Shown here: positions 1-5,467 of the stretch, piece by piece
Layout of the letters: each line of letters starts with the position of its first letter
Numbering within the stretch: the stretch's first letter is position 1
Assembly: GCA_050288085.1 (NCBI GenBank)
Contig: JBNKDD010000348.1
Location: 1 to 5,467 of the forward strand
Length of the DNA stretch: 5,467 nt
Direction of reading: 5' to 3'
DNA from: JBNKDD01 sp050288085
GTDB lineage: Bacteria; Chloroflexota; Anaerolineae; Aggregatilineales; UBA3940
Made by a program: the position numbers and the translations under genes
Notes under the pieces: model-generated
What the model saw: the letters and a program-made list of their open reading frames with translations, nothing else
Told to the model about the DNA's origin: nothing
The model's database searches: none

Positions 1-81
1 GGGGGCGAATCCGAGCGACAGCGAGGATGGGGGGTAAAGCTCCACTTAAAATCCCTCACTTTTTCGTGCATCCGGCCACCC
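1..81. other. Non-coding G-rich segment downstream of the HAD gene
   Basis: The first 81 bases follow the HAD stop codon on the minus strand. Bases 1-37 are G-rich on the plus strand and contain GCGACAGCGA, a short direct repeat of GCGA. No hairpin plus T-run that would make a convincing rho-independent terminator was found. A gene end running in from outside the window cannot be excluded. Confidence 0.4.
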
Positions 82-708
82 TCAAAGCCCCAAAATCTGT
101 GTCAATTTGACGTAGCTGCAAATCGTGTAGTCGGTCGGAATCGGCGCTTCACCTGATTCGGAAAACAGGCAGGTCGTGAGCCCGGCTGCCTGCCCGGCCT
201 TGACATCAAGCTCGCGATCACCGATTGCCAGTACCTCATCGCGCTCCAACCCGTGAGTCTCGATCAGATGTACAAATGCCTGGGGATCGGGCTTTTTGGG
301 ATAGCCCTGGTCAATCGACAGACACTCCTTGAAGTACCCATCCAGTTGATGCGCTTTCAACAGCCGGTTCATCCCTTCGGTTCCCCGGTGTGTGAAGATA
401 AAGTTGCTGCCACCCCGCTCGACAATCGCCTTGCAGATATCCGGCACGCCGGGATAAGGCTTTTGAGTTTCCGGTCCCATGCTGTAATAGTGCATGCCGA
501 ACTGTTCTTCCAGTGCTTCTTCCGTTACGGCGTGTCTGTCGGCCAGCGTTTTGAGGCAGTGCCCCAGCGAGATCAGGGTGAGCTTTGCGATATATGGCAG
601 CTCTTCAGTAGCACCCAGATCGGCCAGCCCATCTTGAAATGCCTTGTTAATGGCCGGGTAGGTATTGATCAACGTGCCATCAAAATCCCAGATAATGTGA
701 CGAAACAT
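82..708 (-). CDS. HAD-IA family hydrolase, phosphoglycolate phosphatase-like
   Basis: A 208-residue cytosolic protein with all four haloacid dehalogenase motifs. Motif I is DFDGT with nucleophile D8 and general acid/base D10. Motif II is Thr106 within FTHRG. Motif III is a lysine in KKPDP (about K139). Motif IV is GDRELD, with D164 and D168 as Mg2+ ligands. Residues about 15-88 form a helical C1 cap, as in Gph and PGMB-type phosphatases, and the length is normal for that group. Family knowledge predicts Mg2+-dependent phosphomonoester hydrolysis; the substrate cannot be read from the sequence. The ATG at 708 has a good Shine-Dalgarno, AGGAG (718-722), nine bases upstream, which overlaps the stop codon of the acetyltransferase gene before it, so translation is probably coupled. 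It is the last gene of the minus-strand run. The fold and family are secure, while the name phosphoglycolate phosphatase is only a nearest-group label. Confidence 0.93.
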   Translation of the reverse strand: MFRHIIWDFDGTLINTYPAINKAFQDGLADLGATEELPYIAKLTLISLGHCLKTLADRHAVTEEALEEQFGMHYYSMGPETQKPYPGVPDICKAIVERGGSNFIFTHRGTEGMNRLLKAHQLDGYFKECLSIDQGYPKKPDPQAFVHLIETHGLERDEVLAIGDRELDVKAGQAAGLTTCLFSESGEAPIPTDYTICSYVKLTQILGL

Positions 709-717
709 AGTGTATGG

Positions 718-722
718 CTCCT
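718..722 (-). promoter_or_regulatory. Ribosome-binding site of HAD gene overlapping GNAT stop
   Basis: The minus strand reads AGGAG nine bases before the HAD ATG at 708. Its first bases are shared with the TAG stop of the acetyltransferase gene (721-723). Ribosomes ending the acetyltransferase would sit on this site, so the two proteins are probably made in linked amounts. Confidence 0.75.
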
Positions 723-1530
723 ATAAACTCCGACAGAGATAATGTTCAAAATGCAGGCAGGGCTCAAGCCCAATCGACTCCGCCAGTCGGAGCGATGGCA
801 GGTTGGTGTGTTCAGCCTGATACCGTGGGATCAGGTCGCGGTCGGCTAAGTAGGATAAAGCCGCCAACACCACCCGCCGGGCATAACCCTTGCGCCGGGC
901 ATGTTCCACCGTATACAGTGCACCGATCTCCCACACCCAGCCAAAGTCCCGGTAGGCCATGCAGTAGCAAACCGGTTCCTCGCCCTCATAGATGATAAAT
1001 GCACACGCGCCCTCAGCAAAATATTTCCTGTTTTCATCAGCCGTGTAAACGCTGTTTGTAAACAGGCTGATGATTTGATCATCCGGCGTTGTTGACCTGA
1101 CCACTTCCTGATCGGGCGGGATGGCCGGTATCTGCCCGATAGTGTAGGAGATCAACGCCCGTTGGAAGTCAAGGTGGTAAGCGCTGTTGAATACCTCTTT
1201 GGTATGTTCCTCCGCGCACTTCAGAATAAAAGGTGTGCCGGATGGGTGGGCTGCTTGCACGTGAGCCAACAGGCATTCCGCCGCCGCCCGATCCGAAGCG
1301 ACCGGTAAGAAAACCATCCCGGCGTTGGGATAATTTTTCGCATCCCAGGCCAGGGCTTCAGGGCGATACGAAAGCAGTACGCCGGTTGATTGATCCTCCT
1401 GGATGAAAGTGCAATCAACGACATCAGCGTAGAGGTGGAGATACTTCAGGTGTACCAGGTGCCGGAGCGGATCAGTTTTCAGATAGGAGAGTGCTTGTTG
1501 ATAGATTTCTTTCATTGTTTGAGTGTGCAC
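721..1530 (-). CDS. GNAT family N-acetyltransferase with N-terminal extension
   Basis: A 269-residue soluble protein whose C-terminal half (about 145-269) is a GNAT domain. The acetyl-CoA pyrophosphate loop is RRKGYA (212-217) after the strand EIGALYTVEH. Motif B follows with N243 and S246 in TNLPSLRLAESIG, which is the usual Asn-x-x-Ser helix of this superfamily. The first ~135 residues lack these motifs but contain alternating beta and helical stretches and could be a degenerate second GNAT-like fold or a substrate-binding domain. Family knowledge predicts acetyl transfer from acetyl-CoA to an amine; the acceptor is unknown. The start is uncertain: GTG at 1530 gives this length, ATG at 1515 gives five residues fewer, and neither has a clear Shine-Dalgarno. 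The gene begins 19 nt after the serine protease gene, so it may depend on coupled translation. Its stop codon overlaps the ribosome-binding site of the HAD gene. Confidence 0.88.
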   Translation of the reverse strand: MHTQTMKEIYQQALSYLKTDPLRHLVHLKYLHLYADVVDCTFIQEDQSTGVLLSYRPEALAWDAKNYPNAGMVFLPVASDRAAAECLLAHVQAAHPSGTPFILKCAEEHTKEVFNSAYHLDFQRALISYTIGQIPAIPPDQEVVRSTTPDDQIISLFTNSVYTADENRKYFAEGACAFIIYEGEEPVCYCMAYRDFGWVWEIGALYTVEHARRKGYARRVVLAALSYLADRDLIPRYQAEHTNLPSLRLAESIGLEPCLHFEHYLCRSL

Positions 1531-1549
1531 ATTTTAGGAACTTAAAAGA

Positions 1550-2404
1550 TTACTTTTTATTCTCTTCTTTAAGTTCTTCATCATGCCGTTTTCTTGATGT
1601 TTTGAATACTTCCCAATCCAGAAGCAGATCAATATGCCATGCGGGGAGTACATTACTCATTCCTGAATAGACTAGCATATATCTCCCTGCATCCTCAATA
1701 TAACGGTATTGCGGTGGTTCTGACCACAACATACCTAACAACAAATCAACCCCGACTATGGGCACTTGCTGATCAATAAAAGTTAGATGATGTGGGTCGA
1801 ATAGAAATACTGGCGAGCCGCTATAACCAGATAAAGTCCGCAATTCAACAATGAAACTATCCTCTTCGAAGTATCCTTCATCAGTTCTTAGTGGCTCACC
1901 CGGCATCATGGATATATTCCCGAAGCGAACTGAAGGTAAATTACGTTGTACACCATCGTGATCAATGTATCGTCCTACCATAAAGACATCAACGCCCGGA
2001 CTGATGCCGTGTGTCTGTACTTTATCTTTGCTCAGCAACATTGGTCGTAGAGCAAAGGCATACTTATAGATTTTCTGGGGATCACCGAATTCATAGATTG
2101 CAATGTCATGTTTCTTCCCAGGGTAGATTTCCTCGTATGTATGCCAATCGTCTTGTGTTAACGAAATTACATCGAACTTACCATCACGTGTATTAAGTCG
2201 GATTACTGGTGCGGGTAATCCGCTTTTGGGTTTGACTATATGTTTGCAAGTTACGGCATACAATACCGATCTCTCTGGAAAAGCTTCCGACCGAACGCCA
2301 ACAAAGAATCCAGTTCCCCCTGTTTGCGTTCCATTTTTAGCATCTTCTTCTGTTTCATAAAGATAGAAAACGCTATCGAGAATCATGGGATCGATGCGTG
2401 GCAT
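1550..2404 (-). CDS. Cytosolic trypsin-like (chymotrypsin-fold) serine protease
   Basis: A 284-residue protein with a complete predicted catalytic triad. His55 lies in VTCKHIV (the TAAHC position), Asp100 in KKHDIAIYEF (the DIAL position), and Ser195 in GYSGSPVF (the GDSGGP position). An early GTGFFV stretch (about 30-35) is the usual first barrel strand before the His. There is no signal peptide or membrane segment, so it should act in the cytosol, unlike DegP/HtrA, and no PDZ domain is present. The tail (about 265-284) is charged, rich in Lys and Glu. The ATG at 2404 has a strong ribosome site, GGAGG at 2411-2415, six bases upstream. By-eye counts of two 60-nt rows give about 40-45% GC, against about 67% for a row of the next gene upstream, suggesting separate acquisition. 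The substrate is unknown. Stand-alone trypsin-like proteases of this kind occur in accessory and some defence-type loci, but nothing here proves such a role. Confidence 0.85.
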   Translation of the reverse strand: MPRIDPMILDSVFYLYETEEDAKNGTQTGGTGFFVGVRSEAFPERSVLYAVTCKHIVKPKSGLPAPVIRLNTRDGKFDVISLTQDDWHTYEEIYPGKKHDIAIYEFGDPQKIYKYAFALRPMLLSKDKVQTHGISPGVDVFMVGRYIDHDGVQRNLPSVRFGNISMMPGEPLRTDEGYFEEDSFIVELRTLSGYSGSPVFLFDPHHLTFIDQQVPIVGVDLLLGMLWSEPPQYRYIEDAGRYMLVYSGMSNVLPAWHIDLLLDWEVFKTSRKRHDEELKEENKK

Positions 2405-2410
2405 ATTGAA

Positions 2411-2415
2411 CCTCC
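2411..2415 (-). promoter_or_regulatory. Strong ribosome-binding site of the serine protease gene
   Basis: The minus strand reads GGAGG six bases before the ATG at 2404. It is the best Shine-Dalgarno of the minus-strand genes and fixes the start of the trypsin-like protease. It implies independent, efficient translation of that gene even if it is co-transcribed with the PrsW gene 61 nt upstream. Confidence 0.8.
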
Positions 2416-2465
2416 AAAAAACAACACAATACAGATGTCATCAAGTGGAGATGATTGGTTACAGT

Positions 2466-3575
2466 TCACGACGAAACATCCTCCGCACCCCGATCCTTCA
2501 CCGATTGTTCCAGGCTGGCCCATAGATTCGGCTTGCCTTCAGATGGCTTCTGGTCGGCGATCCGCTGTTCCAGATTCCCCCATAATGAACTGTCTTCGCC
2601 GGGGAAAATATTGCGCAGATACAGCATCGTGTACAGCCCGACCTCACGCCGGAGCGTATCCATTTCTTCGCGGAGTTCGGTCATCTCCCCTTCGACATCC
2701 CGGCGCAGTTTCTCGTCAGGAATCTTATCGAGCGTCTTCCGCAGGATTCCGAGCCGCCCCTGAACTGCCAGCAGCCGCGCGATCTGATCGGCTTTCCGTG
2801 CGCCGAACCGCTCCCGGATCGGGGCGATCAACTGCTTGCTCTGCGCGATCTGGTCAACCATCGCCGTTTCCTGCGCCGTGACTCGATCCAGGTCGCCGAG
2901 CACTTCCCGAATCCAGGCCCGGCCCTCTTGCAGACCGCGTCGAATCGCCAGGGCGATGAACAGCGCCGCACTCAATCCAAAAGCCGCCGCATACAGCAGC
3001 AGGGATCCGCTGCGCACGCGGGTCACCAGGTTATTGAATGCCATATGAATCGCTGCCGCCACCAGCAGCCCAACCAGCCCGGTCAGGATCGCCCGCCGCC
3101 GCTGCTCGAACCGCGCCAATCCCAGCGAAATCCCGACCACCGCGCTCGCGCTGGCATGGATCAAATTCGTTGACAGCACCCGCCCGGTCGCTATTTGTAA
3201 GCTGGTGGCCGTCGTGCCGACGTAGGCGTAATTCTCCGCAATCGCAAACCCGATCCCGATCGCGAAGCCGTAGATTGCCCCATCCACAAAGTAGGTGAAG
3301 TTCGCCCGCCGGACAAGGTAAATCAGGATCAGCGCCTTGAGAATCTCCTCGTCAAACGGGGCGATGAATCGCTGCAAGGTGCGGTAAGCGATCAGCCCGT
3401 TGTTGATCAGCACCCGGTGCAGCCCAAACGCGATCCCGTAGGCAGCGATTCCCCACAGGAAGCAGATCACCACCGTGCGGAAGGTGTCGTTTGTGCCAAA
3501 CAAATTGAGCCGGTAGATTGCTAACAGGCTCAACAGGGGTACAGCAGTCGCAATGATCAATGCAAGTGATAACAT
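2466..3575 (-). CDS. PrsW family intramembrane metalloprotease with coiled-coil tail
   Basis: A polytopic membrane protein of 369 residues from the ATG at 3575. Signature residues of the PrsW family are present in order: EExxK (E76, E77, K80), FAIAEN (E114) in the next membrane helix, His140 at the start of a helix, and HMAFN (H177, N181). About seven hydrophobic segments lie near 1-21, 34-52, 78-88, 97-118, 137-154, 162-183 and 192-211. In Bacillus, PrsW makes the first cut in anti-sigma factor RsiW under antimicrobial-peptide stress; no anti-sigma gene is visible here. After the last helix comes a ~155-residue charged soluble tail with probable coiled coil (about 280-313) and a duplicated LWxxLEQ motif at the end. 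An in-frame TTG at 3611 would add 12 residues; neither start has a good ribosome site. Base composition is GC-rich. It is the first gene of the minus-strand run and diverges from the glycosidase-like gene. Confidence 0.88.
   Translation of the reverse strand: MLSLALIIATAVPLLSLLAIYRLNLFGTNDTFRTVVICFLWGIAAYGIAFGLHRVLINNGLIAYRTLQRFIAPFDEEILKALILIYLVRRANFTYFVDGAIYGFAIGIGFAIAENYAYVGTTATSLQIATGRVLSTNLIHASASAVVGISLGLARFEQRRRAILTGLVGLLVAAAIHMAFNNLVTRVRSGSLLLYAAAFGLSAALFIALAIRRGLQEGRAWIREVLGDLDRVTAQETAMVDQIAQSKQLIAPIRERFGARKADQIARLLAVQGRLGILRKTLDKIPDEKLRRDVEGEMTELREEMDTLRREVGLYTMLYLRNIFPGEDSSLWGNLEQRIADQKPSEGKPNLWASLEQSVKDRGAEDVSS
2490..2585 (-). repeat. Duplicated LWxxLEQ motif in the PrsW tail
   Basis: The last ~40 residues of the PrsW-family protein contain two copies of a 12-residue unit, LWGNLEQRIADQ and LWASLEQSVKDR, separated by a short Lys/Pro/Ser/Gly linker. 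Leu, Trp, Leu, Glu and Gln are identical at the same spacing, followed by a hydrophobic position and Asp. Each unit could form a short amphipathic helix. This is seen directly; a role as a docking or peripheral membrane motif is inference. Confidence 0.7.
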
Positions 3576-3638
3576 GCCAGAAATGATACAGGTGATCGGG
3601 GTGTACGGCAATCATTGATTTGATCCGCAAAGGGCTTT

Positions 3639-3667
3639 GTCATGCTCCAAATGTGGCCTGGAGTCAA
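3639..3667 (-). promoter_or_regulatory. Possible sigma70-type promoter for the minus-strand genes
   Basis: The minus strand has TTGACT (3662-3667), close to the -35 consensus, then 17 bases, then CATGAC (3639-3644), a poor -10 with three of six matches. Transcription would start near 3632, upstream of both candidate PrsW starts. The repeat cluster lies immediately upstream of the -35 box, where an activator could sit. The weak -10 makes this tentative. Confidence 0.3.
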
Positions 3668-3669
3668 TA

Positions 3670-3706
3670 CGAATTAAAGGAATTCGTGTCATTCGTGAAA
3701 TTCGTG
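3670..3706. repeat. ATTCGTG triple tandem repeat with inverted copy
   Basis: Three copies of ATTCGTG start at 3682, 3691 and 3700, exactly nine bases apart, the ninth-base frame being ATTCGTGTC, ATTCGTGAA and ATTCGTGGA. The first copy also pairs with an inverted copy upstream: ACGAATT (3669-3675), spacer AAAGG, AATTCGT (3681-3687). The array could be a transcription-factor site, a short dispersed intergenic repeat, or a hairpin in a transcript. The arrangement is directly visible; its function is not. Confidence 0.8.
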
Positions 3707-3723
3707 GACTCTCTTCCCGCCAC

Positions 3724-3751
3724 TTGCGTTCTTTTTCGGCTGCGATACGAT
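3724..3751 (+). promoter_or_regulatory. Weak candidate promoter for the GH5-like gene
   Basis: TTGCGT (3724-3729), 16 bases, then TACGAT (3746-3751) resembles a sigma70 promoter, with four of six matches in the -10. A start near 3758 would leave a leader of only about 16 nt, beginning at the ribosome site. The real promoter may lie further upstream. Confidence 0.2.
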
Positions 3752-3757
3752 CAGGCT

Positions 3758-3764
3758 AGAAAGG
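3758..3764 (+). promoter_or_regulatory. Ribosome-binding site of the GH5-like gene
   Basis: AGAAAGG lies nine bases before the ATG at 3774. It supports that start over the in-frame ATG four codons later. It also shows that the Arg-rich N-terminal tail is part of the protein. Confidence 0.65.
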
Positions 3765-3773
3765 GTCTGTACC

Positions 3774-5467
3774 ATGTCACAACAAATGCCTCCCGAAAAA
3801 GAATGGCTGTCTGATGAAGCCCTGGGTAAAGCTCGTAAGCGGCGGCGGCGGTCGCAATACCTGCAAGAAGTGATCGTCCCCTGGTGGAGCTATGTGCTGA
3901 TCCTGGTGTTGGCGCTGGGTCTGATCGGCAGCACCCTGATCTCGATGGCCTTCCGCCCGGAGCCGACTCCCGATCCGACGCCCAGCATTACCCCCACCAG
4001 CTCTAACTTGCCCGGTGGGATATTGCGGACAAACGGCACCCAGATCGTGACCGACACCGGCCAGCCGATTGTTCTGCGTGGGATCAGCATGGATAACTTC
4101 TTCGACGAATACTCGCGGCAGGCCCGTCCCGATCAGGAGGCATTCGGGCCGACTGTCTTGAGCTACGCCACCCAGGAAGATATTCAGATGTTGGCGGATA
4201 ACGGCGTCAATGTGATCCGGCTGGGGGTGCATTGGAGCTGGATCGAAAACCGCCTGGTACTTGACCTGGTTGATCAATATATCGAATGGTGCAGCGAAGC
4301 CGGTATTTACATCATCCTCGATATGCAGATAACGCCGCCCAACCGTTACGTCTATGAACAGGGAATCTGGGGTAACATCGAGGCACAGAGACGTTACATG
4401 GAATTATGGCGGGTGCTGGTTCGTGAGTATCGCAACGAGGCCGTTATCGCCGGGTACGACATCTACAACCGGCCCAACCCGCCGGACGCGGATCAATGGT
4501 GGGAACTGGCGCAAGACACGGTTGATATCATCCGGGCCGAGGACCCCTACCACCTGATCTTTGTCGAAAAGCCCATCAATGAGGACGCATCCTTTCAATT
4601 GTTGGAGGGGGGTAACATCGTCTACGCCTTCCGGGATTATGAGCCATATCTGGTGACTCACGCCGACGTCCAGTGGTCAGGGGATACGCGCCTTCCGGTT
4701 GCACCCTATCCCGGCACGGTCCTGACCGGCCTGAAATCGTTGGGACGCTCGGATATGCCGTACTATGAGTCACCTGTCGGGAATCGCTGGTTTGACTGGG
4801 CGGTCGGCCCCGTCAAGCCGCCCGACGATGCCGACTGGGGATCGATTGTGCTGTTTGCCGAAGGCTCCCAGGACGTGGCTTTTGATGAGGTGCTGGTATA
4901 TGAGAATAATATTCCCCTCCAGTTAAACAACCTGGATTTTGAGATAGTCAACAAGGATGAACTTGGCCGCCCGCTCGGTTGGTATCCTTACCTGGATGGT
5001 GAATATTCGGTTCCCTATGATAACGATTATTCCATTCCCGAATACCAGAGCCGGACTGAAAACAGCCGCTATGGGGTCGGGATCGTTGGTGAAGGTGTCC
5101 GCGCCGAGTGGCGTCAGGGGCAGTGGCTCAAGACCGACGAGTATTTTCCGGTCTTGGAGAACGCCGAGTACAAGCTCCAGGTCTTTTTTAATCCTATCGA
5201 ATACTCCGGTACGATTGGTGCGACCCTTGAATGGTATCAGGAAGAAACCCGGTATTTCGATGATGAGGTGCTGCGGGCTATTGTCGATGAGCAGCTTGCC
5301 TGGTCACAGGCCAACAATGTCCCCCTGTTTGTCACCGACTTTGGCGCGAGCCGTTTTGCACCCAACCAGGCCAAGTATCGCATTCTCCGTGACCGGATCG
5401 GAATCTACAATGAATATGGCCTGAGCTGGACGGTCTGGAACTACCGTGAAACCCAGGCCAAATATGG
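3774..5467 (+). CDS. Membrane-anchored GH5-like protein with degenerate active site (partial)
   Basis: An open frame of 564 codons that runs off the window end. Residues 1-36 form a basic cytosolic tail with an Arg run (about 23-26), followed by one membrane helix (about 38-60) and a Pro/Thr linker (62-77). The positive-inside rule puts the rest outside the cell. A glycoside hydrolase family 5-like TIM barrel starts near 82, with IVLRGISM, VNVIRLGV (R149), IILDMQ, GYDIYNRP, IVYAFRDYEP, PLFVTDFGA and WTVWNYR marking barrel strands. Compared with GH5 consensus, the acid/base Glu of NEP is R233, the active-site His is R287 (Y289 kept), the strand-4 His is Q185, and the nucleophile Glu is D522. 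N232, R149 and W555 are kept. A beta-rich insertion (about 330-490) splits the barrel after strand 6. Hydrolysis by the GH5 mechanism is not expected; glycan binding is the likeliest remaining role. The C-terminus is not visible. Confidence 0.85.
   Translation, partial: MSQQMPPEKEWLSDEALGKARKRRRRSQYLQEVIVPWWSYVLILVLALGLIGSTLISMAFRPEPTPDPTPSITPTSSNLPGGILRTNGTQIVTDTGQPIVLRGISMDNFFDEYSRQARPDQEAFGPTVLSYATQEDIQMLADNGVNVIRLGVHWSWIENRLVLDLVDQYIEWCSEAGIYIILDMQITPPNRYVYEQGIWGNIEAQRRYMELWRVLVREYRNEAVIAGYDIYNRPNPPDADQWWELAQDTVDIIRAEDPYHLIFVEKPINEDASFQLLEGGNIVYAFRDYEPYLVTHADVQWSGDTRLPVAPYPGTVLTGLKSLGRSDMPYYESPVGNRWFDWAVGPVKPPDDADWGSIVLFAEGSQDVAFDEVLVYENNIPLQLNNLDFEIVNKDELGRPLGWYPYLDGEYSVPYDNDYSIPEYQSRTENSRYGVGIVGEGVRAEWRQGQWLKTDEYFPVLENAEYKLQVFFNPIEYSGTIGATLEWYQEETRYFDDEVLRAIVDEQLAWSQANNVPLFVTDFGASRFAPNQAKYRILRDRIGIYNEYGLSWTVWNYRETQAKY
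4761..5243 (+). other. CBM-like beta-rich insertion inside the GH5-like barrel
   Basis: About 160 residues (about 330-490 of the GH5-like protein) lie between the strand-6 loop, which ends in the typical APYPGT, and the helix EVLRAIVDEQLAW that precedes strand 7. GH5 enzymes normally have only a short loop here. The stretch is rich in aromatic and beta-forming residues. It includes VAFDEVLVYEN (a pattern common at the end of carbohydrate-binding jelly rolls) followed by LNNLDFE and a Gly-Trp at 402-403 (common at the start of such domains). It resembles CBM4/9/16-type modules, but I cannot assign a family by eye. Confidence 0.5.

Larger units (their letters stand above)
3576..3773. other. Divergent intergenic region
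   Basis: This ~198-nt stretch separates the divergent PrsW and GH5-like genes and should hold both promoters. It contains the ATTCGTG repeat cluster, a short inverted repeat CAAAG/CTTTG (3628-3639), and only weak sigma70-like boxes. No open reading frame with a ribosome site was seen in it. If the PrsW gene starts at the TTG (3611), the region shrinks to 162 nt. Confidence 0.7.

Noticed and set aside
253..726. 157-codon plus-strand open frame opposite the HAD gene
   Set aside because: The minus strand encodes all four HAD motifs, and this frame has no recognisable features.
2240..2881. 213-codon plus-strand open frame
   Set aside because: It is antisense to both the trypsin-like and PrsW genes and crosses their boundary. 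Its product is rich in Ser, Arg and Pro with no domain, and both opposite genes have clear family motifs.
2466..3575. CAAX-type (CPBP) protease as an alternative identity
   Set aside because: The CPBP signature is EExxxR; here the helix reads EExxK with FAIAEN and HxxxN, which fits PrsW.
3628..3663. Short hairpins CAAAG/CTTTG and CTCCA/TGGAG as a terminator or riboswitch
   Set aside because: The stems are only five base pairs, there is no adjacent T-run, and no conserved aptamer pattern is recognisable.
3777..4277. 166-codon minus-strand open frame
   Set aside because: It is antisense to the membrane anchor and first barrel strands of the GH5-like gene. The product is compositionally odd with no recognisable domain.
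4467..4475. NRP in place of NEP as a sequencing or frameshift error
   Set aside because: The frame is intact on both sides, Arg CGG differs from both Glu codons by at least two bases, and three other active-site positions are also changed.
4957..5424. 155-codon plus-strand open frame in another frame of the GH5-like gene
   Set aside because: The overlapping frame encodes recognisable barrel segments including VTDFGA and WTVWNYR; this frame gives a Ser/Arg-rich product without motifs.
82..5467. A known defence system built around the trypsin-like protease
   Set aside because: No nuclease, helicase, STAND ATPase, reverse transcriptase or nucleotide cyclase is present in the window.

Overview
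The window carries five protein-coding genes and no visible RNA gene, CRISPR array, insertion sequence or transposase. Four genes lie head to tail on the minus strand (about 3575 down to 82). One large gene runs divergently on the plus strand from 3774 and is cut by the window edge. The high-GC coding style, the PrsW-type protease with a cytosolic tail, and the Thr/Pro linker tethering a glycosidase-like domain to the membrane fit an environmental bacterium. A Chloroflexota (Anaerolineae-like) genome is my best guess, but no phylogenetic marker is present and this is only an impression.

Minus strand, in transcription order: (1) a PrsW-family intramembrane protease with about seven membrane segments and a long coiled-coil tail ending in a duplicated LWxxLEQ motif; (2) a cytosolic trypsin-fold serine protease with an intact His/Asp/Ser triad and clearly lower GC than its neighbours; (3) a GNAT acetyltransferase with a long N-terminal extension; (4) a HAD-IA phosphatase of the phosphoglycolate phosphatase type. 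The gaps are 61, 19 and 12 nt, and the HAD ribosome-binding site overlaps the GNAT stop codon. At least genes 2 to 4, and possibly all four, could be one transcript. No pathway connecting them is evident.

The divergent intergenic region (3576-3773) holds three tandem 9-bp units beginning ATTCGTG, preceded by an inverted repeat ACGAATT/AATTCGT. This cluster sits just upstream of a possible minus-strand -35 box and about 70 nt upstream of the plus-strand gene.

Plus strand: a membrane-anchored protein with a glycoside hydrolase family 5-like TIM barrel, interrupted by a beta-rich insertion that resembles a carbohydrate-binding module. Every catalytic position I can align by eye is changed: the NEP motif reads NRP, the active-site His reads Arg, the nucleophile Glu reads Asp, and the strand-4 His reads Gln. 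The structural Arg, Asn, Tyr and Trp of the cleft remain. This looks like a GH5 pseudoenzyme, possibly a surface glycan sensor or binder, and is the most notable item in the window.
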